DNA of 64,000 nt from Microvirga sp. SRT01. GTDB taxonomy: Bacteria > Pseudomonadota > Alphaproteobacteria > Sphingomonadales > Sphingomonadaceae. The stretch spans positions 124,001 through 188,000 of the forward strand of contig JAGSNX010000004.1 of assembly GCA_018139225.1 (NCBI GenBank). The letters run 5' to 3'. Below the pieces are notes generated by a model. That model was not told where the DNA came from, did not search any database, and worked only from the letters and a program-made list of their open reading frames with translations. Positions 53,448 through 62,352 of the stretch are shown piece after piece (positions within the stretch are counted from its first letter, which is position 1; the number at the start of each line of letters is the position of its first letter). A program made the translations under genes and the position numbers.

Positions 53448-53598
53448 CAGAATCATCCCCCGTTTGGGCGGACGCTAAGACGAGTCCCGAACAAGTGTCA
53501 ATTTGGGGTTAACGTCCCGATGCCGGACATAGAGCATGGCGCGTGCGCCGGCGCGTGCGCTAGGGACGCGCGCTGGTTTCATTGCGGAGAATGCAGTC

Positions 53599-54432
53599 AT
53601 GACCTCTTCCCCCTGGGCCCACCACCGTCGCAGCGGCGTGGCCGACGATGTCGATTTCGAGATCAAGGGACAGGAGTTGCAGTTCGTCGAGATCGAACTC
53701 GATCCGGGTGAAAGCGCGGTCGCGGAAGCCGGTGCGATGGTCTGGAAGGACGCGTCGGTCGACATGACGACGGTGTTCGGCGACGGATCGGGCGAGAGCG
53801 GCGGCGGGTTCATGGGCAAGCTGCTCGGCGCAGGCAAGCGGCTCGTGACGGGGGAGAGCCTGTTCACGACCGTCTTCACGCATCACGGTCGCGGGAAAGC
53901 GCGGGTCGCGTTCGCCTCGCCCACTCCCGGCTCGATCCTGCCGCTGAACCTCGCCGATCTGGGCGGGACTCTGATCTGCCAGAAGGACGCGTTTCTGGCG
54001 GCGGCGAAGGGCGTGTCGATCGGCGTCCAGTTCCAGCGGCGGGTGATGACCGGCCTGTTCGGCGGCGAAGGCTTCATCATGCAGCGGCTCGACGGTGACG
54101 GCTGGGCGTTCGTGCAGATGGGCGGCACCGTGGTGGAGCGCGAACTGCGCAGCGGCGAGGAACTGCACGTCGATACCGGCTGTCTGGCGGCATACACGCC
54201 GTCGGTGGACTTCGATCTGGTGACGGTCGGCGGTATCCGCACGATGTTCTCTGGTGGCGAGGGGGTGTTCTTCGCGCGGTTGCGGGGGCCGGGTAAGGTG
54301 TGGATCCAGTCGCTGCCCTTCTCTCGCCTCGCCGGCCGGATGCTGGCGGCGGCGGGTAGCCGCGGCGGGCAGAATCGCGGCGAGGGTTCGGCGCTGGGAT
54401 CGCTGGGGGACTGGATCGGCGGAAACGACTGA
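53599..54432 (+). CDS. AIM24/TIGR00266-family protein
   Basis: A 277-residue protein of the TIGR00266/AIM24 family, beta-rich throughout. Blocks: IKGQELQFVEIELDPGESAV, AEAGAMVWKDASVDMTTVFG, GESLFTTVFTHHGRGKARVA, GSILPLNLADLGGTLICQKD, FLAAAKGVSIGVQFQRR, and GLFGGEGFIMQRLDGDGWAF. The role of the bacterial family is unknown; the yeast AIM24 relative affects mitochondrial membrane organisation. Start 53599 follows GGAG. Coupled by TGATG to the next gene. Confidence 0.9.
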   Translation: MTSSPWAHHRRSGVADDVDFEIKGQELQFVEIELDPGESAVAEAGAMVWKDASVDMTTVFGDGSGESGGGFMGKLLGAGKRLVTGESLFTTVFTHHGRGKARVAFASPTPGSILPLNLADLGGTLICQKDAFLAAAKGVSIGVQFQRRVMTGLFGGEGFIMQRLDGDGWAFVQMGGTVVERELRSGEELHVDTGCLAAYTPSVDFDLVTVGGIRTMFSGGEGVFFARLRGPGKVWIQSLPFSRLAGRMLAAAGSRGGQNRGEGSALGSLGDWIGGND

Positions 54433-55895
54433 TGATGTCGCAGCGTGGCGGGGCGTTCTATAACTCGGGAATGCCTCGCCTGCTCGTCATCGTGCTGGCG
54501 GCGCTGCTGACGCGGGCGCTGACGCTGGGCAACCCGATCCTGTATTCGGACGAGGAATTTTATTTCGCCGCCGCGCGCGCGATCGGGAACGGGGCGGTCC
54601 CGTTCGTCGACATCTGGGATCGCAAGCCGGTCGGGCTGTTCGCGCTATACCTGCTACCCGCCGCACTGGCGTGGCCGTGGGGTATCTGGCTATACCAGGC
54701 TATGGCGCTGGCGAGCGCGGCGGCGACGGCGTGGCTGATCGCACGACTGGCCGACCGAGCCGGCTGGGTCCGGGGCGGGACGGCGGCAGGGGTCGCATAT
54801 CTCGCATGGCTGACCGTCGCAGGCGGTCAGGGCGGGCAGTCGCCGGTCTTCTACAACCTGTTCGTCGCGGCGGCGGCATGGTTCGCGACACGACCGGAGG
54901 CGCGGGCGCGCGACGCGACCGCGGCGATGCTGCTGGTCGGCATCGCGATCCAGATCAAATACACCGCCGGCGTCGAGGGCGTGTGGATCGGCCTGTGGCT
55001 GATGCACCGCTGCCAGTGCGAGCGGGGCGCGTGGTCGGCCGTCGCACGCGGCGCACTGCTGGTCGGGATCGCGCTGATCCCGACGCTGGCGGTAGCGCTG
55101 TATTATATCGCGATCCGGGAATGGCCAGCGTTCTTCTACGCCAATGGACTGTCGATCCTGGGGCGGCGGCCAGATGCATTCGGGGAGCTGGCGGGCAATC
55201 TGGCGATCTGCGCCACAATCCTCGGGCCGTTGCTGGCGATGGCCGTGCTGCGGGGGCCGGTGGAGGGCGGCGATGTCCTCGTCCGCCGATTCCTGAAGGG
55301 CTGGCTGACCGCGGCGCTGATCGCGTTCGGGCTCGTGGCGCCGTGGTTCGACCATTATACGCTGCCGGTCATGGTGCCCGCCGCGGCGCTGGCGGCGGGT
55401 TTCCTGGCGCGGCCGGACCGGCGGCGCAGAGGATACGGACTCGTCGCGCTGGTGGTCGTGATCGGGCAGGTGGCGCTGGTCGTCGACCGGGTTCGACGCG
55501 GGACCCCGGCGCAGTTCGCCGCGCTGGTGCGCGCGGTGGGGGGCGGGCCGGGCTGCCTCTACGTCTATTCCTCCACGGCGATGCTGTATCCGGCGACCGG
55601 CCGCTGCTCGCTGTCGCGCTACGTCTTCCCCAGCCATCTGACGCGGCTGCGGGAACAGAGCGCGATCGGCGTCGACCAGGCGACGGAGCTGCGCCGCGTT
55701 CTGGCGGCGGGGCCGGCCGTCGTGGTCGTCGGGCCGCCGTACAAGGGTGAGCGCGCGGACATCCGGGCGCTGGCGACGAGACTGATCGCACGCGATTACC
55801 GGCTGACGGCGCGGGTGACGCTGGGGCGGAAGTCGGTGGCGGTGTATCGGCGCGATCCGCCGGGGCTGGAGGAGGCGGTGGCGCGGTTTGATTGA
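54432..55895 (+). CDS. GT39/ArnT-like membrane glycosyltransferase
   Basis: A 487-residue membrane protein with about ten to twelve helices. ILYSDEEFYFAAARAIGNGA holds the first-loop acidic residues (DE) typical of GT-C enzymes such as ArnT and protein mannosyltransferases, and FVDIWDRKPVGLFALYLLPA follows. The C-terminal 90 residues are soluble. GT-C enzymes use polyprenyl-phosphate sugars on the periplasmic side. The acceptor is unknown. ATG 54432 overlaps the AIM24 stop; ATG 54471, just before the first helix, is an alternative. Confidence 0.75.
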   Translation: MMSQRGGAFYNSGMPRLLVIVLAALLTRALTLGNPILYSDEEFYFAAARAIGNGAVPFVDIWDRKPVGLFALYLLPAALAWPWGIWLYQAMALASAAATAWLIARLADRAGWVRGGTAAGVAYLAWLTVAGGQGGQSPVFYNLFVAAAAWFATRPEARARDATAAMLLVGIAIQIKYTAGVEGVWIGLWLMHRCQCERGAWSAVARGALLVGIALIPTLAVALYYIAIREWPAFFYANGLSILGRRPDAFGELAGNLAICATILGPLLAMAVLRGPVEGGDVLVRRFLKGWLTAALIAFGLVAPWFDHYTLPVMVPAAALAAGFLARPDRRRRGYGLVALVVVIGQVALVVDRVRRGTPAQFAALVRAVGGGPGCLYVYSSTAMLYPATGRCSLSRYVFPSHLTRLREQSAIGVDQATELRRVLAAGPAVVVVGPPYKGERADIRALATRLIARDYRLTARVTLGRKSVAVYRRDPPGLEEAVARFD

Positions 55896-55921
55896 AGGCC
55901 GTGGGGTCGCCGCACCCTTCC

Positions 55922-55947
55922 CTCTCCCAAGAGGGAGAGAGCGTTTT
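55922..55947 (+). terminator. Possible terminator after the membrane glycosyltransferase
   Basis: CTCTCCC, loop AAGA, GGGAGAG (55922-55939) then AGCGTTTT. A 7-bp stem, 26 bp after the stop, also close to the convergent parE stop. The stem also resembles half of a dispersed repeat. Confidence 0.45.
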
Positions 55948-57923
55948 CAAGCGTCGAGCGATTCCTCGTCCAGCCGGGCCGCATTCTCCTGGATGAAGGC
56001 GAATCGGTGGGCGGGGTTGGTGCCCATCAGGCGGTCGACGAGGTCCTTCACCCCGGCCCGTTCCTCATATTCCTGCGGCAGGGTGATGCGGATCATGCTG
56101 CGCGTCTTCGGGTCCATCGTCGTTTCGCGGAGCTGGCCGGGGTTCATCTCCCCCAACCCCTTGAAGCGGCCGACATCGACCTTCTTGCCCTTGAACGCGG
56201 TCCGTTCCAGTTCGGCGCGGTGGGCATCGTCGCGGGCGTAGAGCGACTTCGTACCCGCGGTCAGGCGGTAGAGCGGCGGTTGCGCCAGATACAGGTGCCC
56301 GCGCCGGACGATGTCGGGCATTTCCTGAAAGAAGAACGTCATCAGGAGCGTCGCGATATGTGCCCCGTCGACATCGGCGTCGGTCATGATGACGACGCGT
56401 TCGTAGCGGAGCAGGTCGGCGTTGCATTCCTTGCGCGTACCGCAGCCGAGCGCGAGAGCAAGGTCGGCGATCTCCTGATTGGCCATGATCTTGGCCATCG
56501 TCGCCGATGCGACGTTCAGAATCTTGCCGCGGATCGGCAGGATCGCCTGCGTCTTGCGGTCGCGCGCCTGCTTCGCCGACCCACCCGCCGAATCGCCCTC
56601 GACGATGAACAATTCAGTGCCGGCGGGGTCGTCCGCCGAACAGTCCGTCAGCTTGCCGGGCAGGCGCAGCTTGCGGGCGGAGGTGGCGGTCTTGCGCTTG
56701 ACCTCGCGCTCCGCCTTGCGCCGCAGGCGCTCGTCCATCCGGTCGAGGACGTAGCCGAGCAGCGCCTTGCCCCGCTCCATATTGTGTCCGAGCCAATGGT
56801 CGAAATGGTCGCGAACGGCACGCTCAACCAGCCCGGCGGCCTCCGGGCTGGTCAGCCGGTCCTTGGTCTGGCTCTGGAACTGCGGTTCGCGGATGAAGAC
56901 GGAGAGCATCAGCTCGCTGCCGACCATCACATCGTCGGCCGTCAGGTCCTTGGCCTTCTTATTGCTCAGCAGCTCGGCGAAGTGCCGCAAGGACCGCACC
57001 AGCGCCTGCCGCAAACCCTGTTCGTGGGTCCCGCCGTCGGGGGTCGGGATGGTGTTGCAATACCAGCTATAGCTGCCGTCCGACCAGAGCGGCCACGCCA
57101 CCGCCCATTCGACGCGACCCTGATCGCCCGGGAAATCCTGTCGCCCGGCAAAGAAGTCGGTTGTCGCACATTCGCGCGCACCGATCTGTTCGCGCAAATG
57201 GTCGCCAAGGCCGCCGGGGAACTGGAAGACCGCCTCCGCCGGCGTGTCGCCATCGATCAGTTCAGGCGCGCACTTCCAGCGGATCTCGACGCCGGCGAAC
57301 AGATACGCCTTGGATCGCGCGAGCTTGTACAGTCGTTGTGGCTTGAAGTTCAGCTCCGGCCCGAAGATCTCCGTGTCCGGCGTGAAGGCCACCGAGGTGC
57401 CGCGCCGGTTGGGTGTCGCGCCGACGGTTTCCAGCGGACCGAGCGTCACGCCCTTGCTGAAGCGCTGGCGGTAGAGAACGCGCTCCCGGGCGACTTCCAC
57501 CACCGTATCGCTGGACAGCGCATTGACCACGGACACGCCGACACCGTGGAGACCGCCACTGGTGGCATAAGCCTTCCCTGCGAACTTGCCGCCGGAATGA
57601 AGTGTCGAGAGGATCACCTCCAGCGCCGACTTGTCGGGAAACTTGGGATGCGGATCGACCGGGATGCCGCGACCATTGTCGACTACGGTCAGGCGGTTGC
57701 CCGGTTCCAGCGTGACCTCGATTCGCGTGGCGTGACCCGCGACGGCCTCGTCCATCGCGTTGTCCAGCACCTCTGCGGCGAGGTGATGCAACGCGCGCTC
57801 GTCCGTGCCGCCGACATACATGCCGGGACGACGGCGGACGGGCTCCAGCCCCTCGAGGACCTCGATCGACGATGCATCATAGGGGGTGCCGGATTGCGGC
57901 GCAGCGAACAGGTCCTCGGCCAT
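55947..57923 (-). CDS. parE: DNA topoisomerase IV subunit B
   Basis: A 658-residue type II topoisomerase ATPase subunit. GHKL ATP site: VLDNAMDEAVAGHATRIEVT, VVDNGRGIPVD and TSGGLHGVGVSVVNALS. TOPRIM: LFIVEGDSAGGSAKQARDRK, ILPIRGKILNV, and VIMTDADVDGAHIATLLMTF. It separates daughter chromosomes with ParC. Length and the lack of the long GyrB insert support ParE over GyrB. The start at 57923 gives MAEDLF; further upstream the frame runs into unrelated sequence. Convergent with the glycosyltransferase. Confidence 0.95.
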   Translation of the reverse strand: MAEDLFAAPQSGTPYDASSIEVLEGLEPVRRRPGMYVGGTDERALHHLAAEVLDNAMDEAVAGHATRIEVTLEPGNRLTVVDNGRGIPVDPHPKFPDKSALEVILSTLHSGGKFAGKAYATSGGLHGVGVSVVNALSSDTVVEVARERVLYRQRFSKGVTLGPLETVGATPNRRGTSVAFTPDTEIFGPELNFKPQRLYKLARSKAYLFAGVEIRWKCAPELIDGDTPAEAVFQFPGGLGDHLREQIGARECATTDFFAGRQDFPGDQGRVEWAVAWPLWSDGSYSWYCNTIPTPDGGTHEQGLRQALVRSLRHFAELLSNKKAKDLTADDVMVGSELMLSVFIREPQFQSQTKDRLTSPEAAGLVERAVRDHFDHWLGHNMERGKALLGYVLDRMDERLRRKAEREVKRKTATSARKLRLPGKLTDCSADDPAGTELFIVEGDSAGGSAKQARDRKTQAILPIRGKILNVASATMAKIMANQEIADLALALGCGTRKECNADLLRYERVVIMTDADVDGAHIATLLMTFFFQEMPDIVRRGHLYLAQPPLYRLTAGTKSLYARDDAHRAELERTAFKGKKVDVGRFKGLGEMNPGQLRETTMDPKTRSMIRITLPQEYEERAGVKDLVDRLMGTNPAHRFAFIQENAARLDEESLDA

Positions 57924-58074
57924 GCGCGAACGTATGGGGTACGGTGGGGCGGAGGGCAAGTCGGGCGATTCGAACTCCCTCCCCTCCGACGAGAATAGCG
58001 GGTGAAGCCCAACTAGCCCTTCGCCAAGCAGATGTGCCTCGCGCCACGCCGCCCCGGGCGCCATCTCCGGGATC

Positions 58075-58878
58075 ATGGCAACGTTACTCGATCCGCAGGC
58101 GCGCGGGCGCGTCATTCTCGTCGGGGCGGGACCGGGCGATCCCGGCCTGCTGACCGTGCGCGCCGTGGAGGCGCTGAAGACGGCGGAGGTGGTCGTCCAC
58201 GACGGGCTGATCGATCCGCGCGTGCTCGATCTGGCACCCGCGACCGCGCACCGCATCTCGGTCGCGAAGACGCGGGCGCGCCATACGTTGCCGCAGGAGG
58301 CGATCAACGCGCTGATCGTCGCGCATGTGAAGGCGGGCAGCGTCGTCATCCGGCTGAAGGGCGGCGACCCGTTCGTGTTCGGTCGCGGCGGCGAGGAGGT
58401 CGAGGCGGTGCGCGCGGCCGGCCTGCCGGTCGAGGTCATTCCCGGAGTCTCGGCGGCGCTCGGCTGCGCGGCGGAGGCGATGCTGCCGCTGACGCACCGC
58501 GATCATTCCAGCGCGGTCAGTTTCGTCGCGGGCCAGTGCAAGGGCCTGTCCGAACAGGATTGGTCGGGGCTCGCCGGCCACGGCCGCACGCTGGTGATCT
58601 ATATGGGCGTCGCGACCGCGTCGGACATCGCCGACAAGCTGATGGCGGACGGCGTCGCGCCGGACATGCCGGTCGCGGTGCTGGAGAAGGGCACGCAGCC
58701 GGGGCACCGTGCGATGAAGACGCTGCTCGCCGATCTCGGCCCGATGGTGACGCGCGAGGCGGTGCGCAGCCCGGCGATCATCGTCGTCGGCGAGGTCGTC
58801 GAGCTGTCGGACGCGGAGGACAAGCTGGCGCGCTGGGCGCGCGTCGCCGAAGCCGTCGCGGTGGAGGATGCGGCATGA
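58075..58878 (+). CDS. cobA: Uroporphyrinogen-III C-methyltransferase
   Basis: A 267-residue SAM-dependent enzyme that makes precorrin-2, here for sirohaem needed by the sulfite reductase downstream. VILVGAGPGDPGLLTVRAVE is the N-terminal glycine motif; IRLKGGDPFVFGRGGEE near residue 95 is the SAM-binding signature; PGVSAALGCAAEAMLPLTHR, VIYMGVATA and PAIIVVGEVVEL follow. Only the methyltransferase domain is present (no CysG oxidase/chelatase part). First gene of a five-gene run with overlapping or close starts. Confidence 0.95.
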   Translation: MATLLDPQARGRVILVGAGPGDPGLLTVRAVEALKTAEVVVHDGLIDPRVLDLAPATAHRISVAKTRARHTLPQEAINALIVAHVKAGSVVIRLKGGDPFVFGRGGEEVEAVRAAGLPVEVIPGVSAALGCAAEAMLPLTHRDHSSAVSFVAGQCKGLSEQDWSGLAGHGRTLVIYMGVATASDIADKLMADGVAPDMPVAVLEKGTQPGHRAMKTLLADLGPMVTREAVRSPAIIVVGEVVELSDAEDKLARWARVAEAVAVEDAA

Positions 58879-59171
58879 GGCTGCTGACGGGCAACGACCT
58901 GCCCACGGGCGACGTGATCTGGTGGACCGGCTCGGGTTGGTCGCGCCATGTCGAGGACGCGGGCGACGTCGGCGCGGACGGCGAGGCGATCGGCCGCGCC
59001 GAAGAGGGCGCGCGGCGGGTCAACGGCCCCTATGTGATCGACGCGACCGTGACCCTGGACGGGCCGCGCCCCGCGCACATCAAGGACCGCATCCGCGCGC
59101 TCGGTCCTACCGTGCGGCCGGACCTGACGCTGAAGCCTGCCGATCCGACGGCGGGGAGTTGGGTGATATGA
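58875..59171 (+). CDS. DUF2849 protein of the sulfur operon
   Basis: A 98-residue protein coupled to cobA by ATGA. LTGNDLPTGDVIWWTGSGWS and VNGPYVIDATVTLDGPRPAH match the small DUF2849 family seen next to sulfite reductase genes in alphaproteobacteria. It probably helps the reductase, by binding or electron transfer, though no cofactor motif is visible. Cytosolic. Confidence 0.88.
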   Translation: MRLLTGNDLPTGDVIWWTGSGWSRHVEDAGDVGADGEAIGRAEEGARRVNGPYVIDATVTLDGPRPAHIKDRIRALGPTVRPDLTLKPADPTAGSWVI

Positions 59172-59218
59172 CGATGCCAACGGCGCTCCTCCCCGGCACG
59201 GCGGGGAATTGAGGTAAC

Positions 59219-60850
59219 ATGTACAAGTACGACGAGTATGATCAGTCGATCGTCGATGCCCGCGTGGAGGAATTCCGCGATCAGGTGCAGCGTCGCCTGT
59301 CCGGGCAGATGACGGAGGACCAGTTCAAGCCGCTGCGGCTGATGAACGGTCTGTATCTGCAGTTGCACGCCTACATGCTGCGCGTTGCGGTGCCGTACGG
59401 TACACTCGACAGCCGGCAGATGCGGATGCTGGCGCATGTCGCGCGCAAGTACGATCGCGGCTACGGCCATTTCACGACGCGCCAGAACATCCAGTATAAC
59501 TGGATTACGCTGAGCGATGCGCCGGACATCCTCGCCGAGCTGGCGACGGTGGAGATGCATGCGATCCAGACGAGCGGGAATTGCATCCGCAATATTTCGT
59601 CCGACCAGTTCGCCGGCGCCGCCGCCGATGAAGTCACCGATCCGCGCCCTTGGGCGGAACTGATCCGGCAATGGTCCACCTTCCACCCGGAATTCAGCTA
59701 TCTGCCGCGCAAGTTCAAGATCGCGGTGATCGCCGCCGACGAGGATCGCGCGGCGATGCGGCTGCACGACATCGGCATCCAGCTGTGGGAGCGCGACGGC
59801 GTGCTGGGCGCGAAGATCTTCGTGGGTGGCGGCATGGGCCGCACACCGATGATCGCACATGAGATCAGGGACTTCGTCACCGCCGACGACCTGATGAGCT
59901 ATCTGGAGGCGTGCCTGCGCGTCTACAATCGCTACGGCCGGCGCGACAATATCTACAAGGCGCGGATCAAGATCCTGCTGCACGAGATCGGCCCCGACGA
60001 ATATCGCCGGCAGGTCGAGGAGGAGTTCGTGCTGGTCAAGACACTGGGGCTGGACCCTCCGGCGGCGGAGCTGGCGCGGATCACCGCGATGTTCGCGCCG
60101 CCCGCGTTCGATCCGGCGGCCTCTGCGGAGGTCGACCGTTCGGACCCGGATTTCGCCGTCTGGCTCGACCAGAACGTCCGGGCGCACAAGCAGGCGGGAT
60201 ACGCGATCGTCACGATCAGCCTGAAGCCGACCGGCGGCATCCCCGGTGACGCGTCGGCGGATCAGATCGAAGTGATGGCCGATCTGGCGGAGCGGTACAG
60301 CTTCGACGAATTGCGCGTCACCCATGCGCAGAACATCGTGCTGCCGCATGTCGCCGCGCGCGACCTGTACGCGGTGTGGCAGGCGCTGACCGAAGCGGGT
60401 CTGGCGGAGGCCAATCTGGACCTGATCGGCGACATCATCGCCTGCCCCGGCCTGGATTACTGCGCGCTGGCCAATGCCCGCTCGATCCCGCTGGCACAGA
60501 AGATCGCCAACCGCTTCGCCGATGCGGGACGGCAGCGCGATCTGGGCGAGCTGAAGCTGAAGATCAGCGGCTGCATCAACGCGTGCGGCCACCACCATGC
60601 CGGGCACATCGGCATCCTCGGCGTCGACCGGAAGGGCACGGAGAACTATCAGTTGCTGCTCGGCGGGTCGGGGGCGGAGGACGTGTCACTCGGCAAGATC
60701 ACCGGTCCCGGCTTTTCCGAAGACGGCGTGGTCGACGCGATCGAGCGCGTCACCGACCGCTATCTGGCGGAACGGACGCCGGGCGAACGCTTCCTCGACA
60801 CCTATCGCCGGGTCGGGATGGAGCCGTTCAAGGAGGCGATCTATGGTTGA
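59219..60850 (+). CDS. cysI: Sulfite reductase, haemoprotein type
   Basis: A 543-residue nitrite/sulfite reductase. FTTRQNIQYNWITL and IQTSGNCIRNISSDQFAGAA line the active site; IIACPGLDYCALA and KISGCINACGHHHAGHIGIL supply the four cysteines of the [4Fe-4S]-sirohaem centre (CX5C and CX3C). It reduces sulfite to sulfide for cysteine synthesis. The context (CobA, DUF934, CysH) favours sulfite over nitrite. No CysJ flavoprotein is next to it, so electrons may come from ferredoxin. Preceded by GAGG. Confidence 0.93.
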   Translation: MYKYDEYDQSIVDARVEEFRDQVQRRLSGQMTEDQFKPLRLMNGLYLQLHAYMLRVAVPYGTLDSRQMRMLAHVARKYDRGYGHFTTRQNIQYNWITLSDAPDILAELATVEMHAIQTSGNCIRNISSDQFAGAAADEVTDPRPWAELIRQWSTFHPEFSYLPRKFKIAVIAADEDRAAMRLHDIGIQLWERDGVLGAKIFVGGGMGRTPMIAHEIRDFVTADDLMSYLEACLRVYNRYGRRDNIYKARIKILLHEIGPDEYRRQVEEEFVLVKTLGLDPPAAELARITAMFAPPAFDPAASAEVDRSDPDFAVWLDQNVRAHKQAGYAIVTISLKPTGGIPGDASADQIEVMADLAERYSFDELRVTHAQNIVLPHVAARDLYAVWQALTEAGLAEANLDLIGDIIACPGLDYCALANARSIPLAQKIANRFADAGRQRDLGELKLKISGCINACGHHHAGHIGILGVDRKGTENYQLLLGGSGAEDVSLGKITGPGFSEDGVVDAIERVTDRYLAERTPGERFLDTYRRVGMEPFKEAIYG

Positions 60851-61277
60851 TGCGGCCGATCTGCGCTTTCGCGACGATGCCCCGCATGACGGTCCCGCGG
60901 TGACGCTCGATGCGTTCCTGGCGGGCCAGACCAACGCCACCGCGGTGCGGCTGGAGGCGGGTGACGATGCGCGCGCGCTGCTGCCGCACATGGAGCAACT
61001 GGCGCTGGTGGAGGTCAGCTTTCCGACGTTCCGCGACGGACGCGGCTATTCGGCGGCGCGTATTCTGCGCGAGGCGGGCTATGCCGGCGAACTGCGCGCG
61101 GCCGGCGACGTGCTGGTCGACCAGTTGCCGTTGATGCGCCGCTGCGGGTTCGACAGCTTCGCGCCCGAGGCGGAGATCGACGCCGACGCGCTGACGCGGG
61201 CGCTGGACCGGTATGATTTCCGTTACCAGCGTGCGGCGGATACGGCGGTGCCGGTATGGAAACTGCGTCATGGCTGA
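60843..61277 (+). CDS. DUF934 protein of the sulfur operon
   Basis: A 144-residue protein overlapping the sulfite reductase gene by 8 bp and the cysH start by 8 bp. LALVEVSFPTFRDGRGYSAA and VLVDQLPLMRRCGFDSFAPE are the recognisable blocks of DUF934, a family nearly always found between sulfite reductase and CysH in proteobacteria. Its precise job is not known; an accessory role in sulfite reduction is likely. Confidence 0.92.
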   Translation: MVDAADLRFRDDAPHDGPAVTLDAFLAGQTNATAVRLEAGDDARALLPHMEQLALVEVSFPTFRDGRGYSAARILREAGYAGELRAAGDVLVDQLPLMRRCGFDSFAPEAEIDADALTRALDRYDFRYQRAADTAVPVWKLRHG

Positions 61278-62028
61278 GGCGGCACGCGTCCTCGACATGA
61301 TTGATGCGCGGCCGGCGTTCACGGCGGCGGATGCGGCGGCGATGCAGGTGCGGTTCGACGGCGTCGAGGCACCGGAGATGCTACGCCAATTGCTGACCGG
61401 CGAACTGGCGGGGCGGGTCGCGTCGGTATCTTCGTTCGGCGCGGAATCGGCGGTGCTGCTTCACATGGTCGCGAGCATCGATGTCGACGTGCCGGTGATC
61501 TTCACCAACACGCAGAAGATGTTCGGCGAAACGCTGGCATACCGCGACGAACTGTCCGAGCGACTGGGCCTGACCGACCTGCGCGTGTTCCGGCCCGACC
61601 CGCGGCGGCTGGCGGCGAAGGACAAGACGGGGTTACGCTGGTCCTACGATCCCGATGGCTGCTGCGACCTGCGCAAGGTGGAACCGCTGCGCCGCGCGCT
61701 GTTGCCGTTCGACGCGTGGATTTCGGGCCGCAAGGGCTTCCAGTCCGGCACCCGCATCGCGCTGCCACGGTTCGAGGAGGATGAGGGGCGGCTGAAGATC
61801 AACCCCCTCGCCGACTGGCCGAAGGAGCGGCTGGAGGCGTATTTCGCGGAGCACGACCTGCCCCGGCATCCGCTGGAGGCGCAGGGCTATCTGTCGATCG
61901 GCTGCGCACCCTGCACCAGCAAGGTCGCACCGGGCGAGGACCCGCGATCGGGCCGCTGGCGCGGGTGGGACAAGGTGGAATGCGGTATCCACGTGTCCAG
62001 CCCGTCGGGGGAAGAGCCGGCGTTCTAG
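61270..62028 (+). CDS. cysH: Adenylyl-sulfate (APS) reductase type CysH
   Basis: A 252-residue reductase. VSSFGAESAVLLHMVASIDV is the PP-loop; RWSYDPDGCCDLRKVEPLRR and YLSIGCAPCTSKVAPGEDPR give the CC...CXXC set for a [4Fe-4S] cluster, and VECGIH holds the catalytic Cys near the C-terminus. The cluster cysteines mark it as the APS-reducing type rather than the PAPS type of E. coli, so no APS kinase would be needed. Last gene of the cobA operon; followed by a palindromic repeat. Confidence 0.94.
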   Translation: MAEAARVLDMIDARPAFTAADAAAMQVRFDGVEAPEMLRQLLTGELAGRVASVSSFGAESAVLLHMVASIDVDVPVIFTNTQKMFGETLAYRDELSERLGLTDLRVFRPDPRRLAAKDKTGLRWSYDPDGCCDLRKVEPLRRALLPFDAWISGRKGFQSGTRIALPRFEEDEGRLKINPLADWPKERLEAYFAEHDLPRHPLEAQGYLSIGCAPCTSKVAPGEDPRSGRWRGWDKVECGIHVSSPSGEEPAF

Positions 62029-62059
62029 GGCGGCGGCTATCGTTCCCCGAGCCCGGAGC

Positions 62060-62139
62060 GTCATCCCAGCGGAAGCTGGGATCTTCGTCGTAGCGGGACG
62101 ACCTCTCCTCAAGGAGATCCCAGCTTCCGCTGGGATGAC
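62060..62139. repeat. 25-bp perfect inverted repeat after cysH
   Basis: Arms at 62060-62084 and 62115-62139 are exact reverse complements, 30 bp apart. Each arm itself folds as CCCAGC-ggaa-GCTGGG (or its complement). A REP-type element with cruciform potential 32 bp after the cysH stop; may also act as its terminator. Confidence 0.85.
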
Positions 62140-62243
62140 TGGGTGCGATCCCCGCTCTCGACCGGAGGCTGGGACGACAGCGCCAGGCCGAGCTTACGGT
62201 CGGATCGCTGAACTAACCGGCTAGGCTCGGCGTAGCGCCCGCG

Positions 62244-62279
62244 AAAAAGGCCGGGTCACCGCGATCGCGGTGCCCGGCC
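62244..62279 (-). terminator. Rho-independent terminator of the outer-membrane barrel gene
   Basis: On the minus strand GGCCGGG-CACCGCG / CGCGGTG-a-CCCGGCC forms a 14-bp stem (one bulge) followed by TTTTT, 74 bp after the stop at 62353. Confidence 0.8.
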
Positions 62280-62352
62280 GAGGTCTCCCCCTGGAGATCG
62301 GGCGATCGGGTCTGCGGCCCCGACTCCGCAGACCCGTGCCCAGTGTCGGCTG

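Larger units (their letters stand above)
62029..62352. other. 324-bp intergenic region full of hairpins
   Basis: Lies between convergent cysH and the outer-membrane barrel gene. It contains a 25-bp inverted repeat (62060-62139), the barrel gene's terminator (62244-62279), and a perfect 10-bp stem GGGTCTGCGG/CCGCAGACCC (62308-62334). A smaller imperfect hairpin is near 62282-62299. No gene. Confidence 0.6.

Noticed and set aside
57960..58050. Sequence on the minus strand upstream of parE with GGGAGTTCGAATCGCCC, resembling a tRNA T-arm
   Set aside because: One T-stem pair is mismatched, and neither a matching acceptor stem, a normal D-arm nor an anticodon arm could be found, so it is at most a tRNA remnant or chance.
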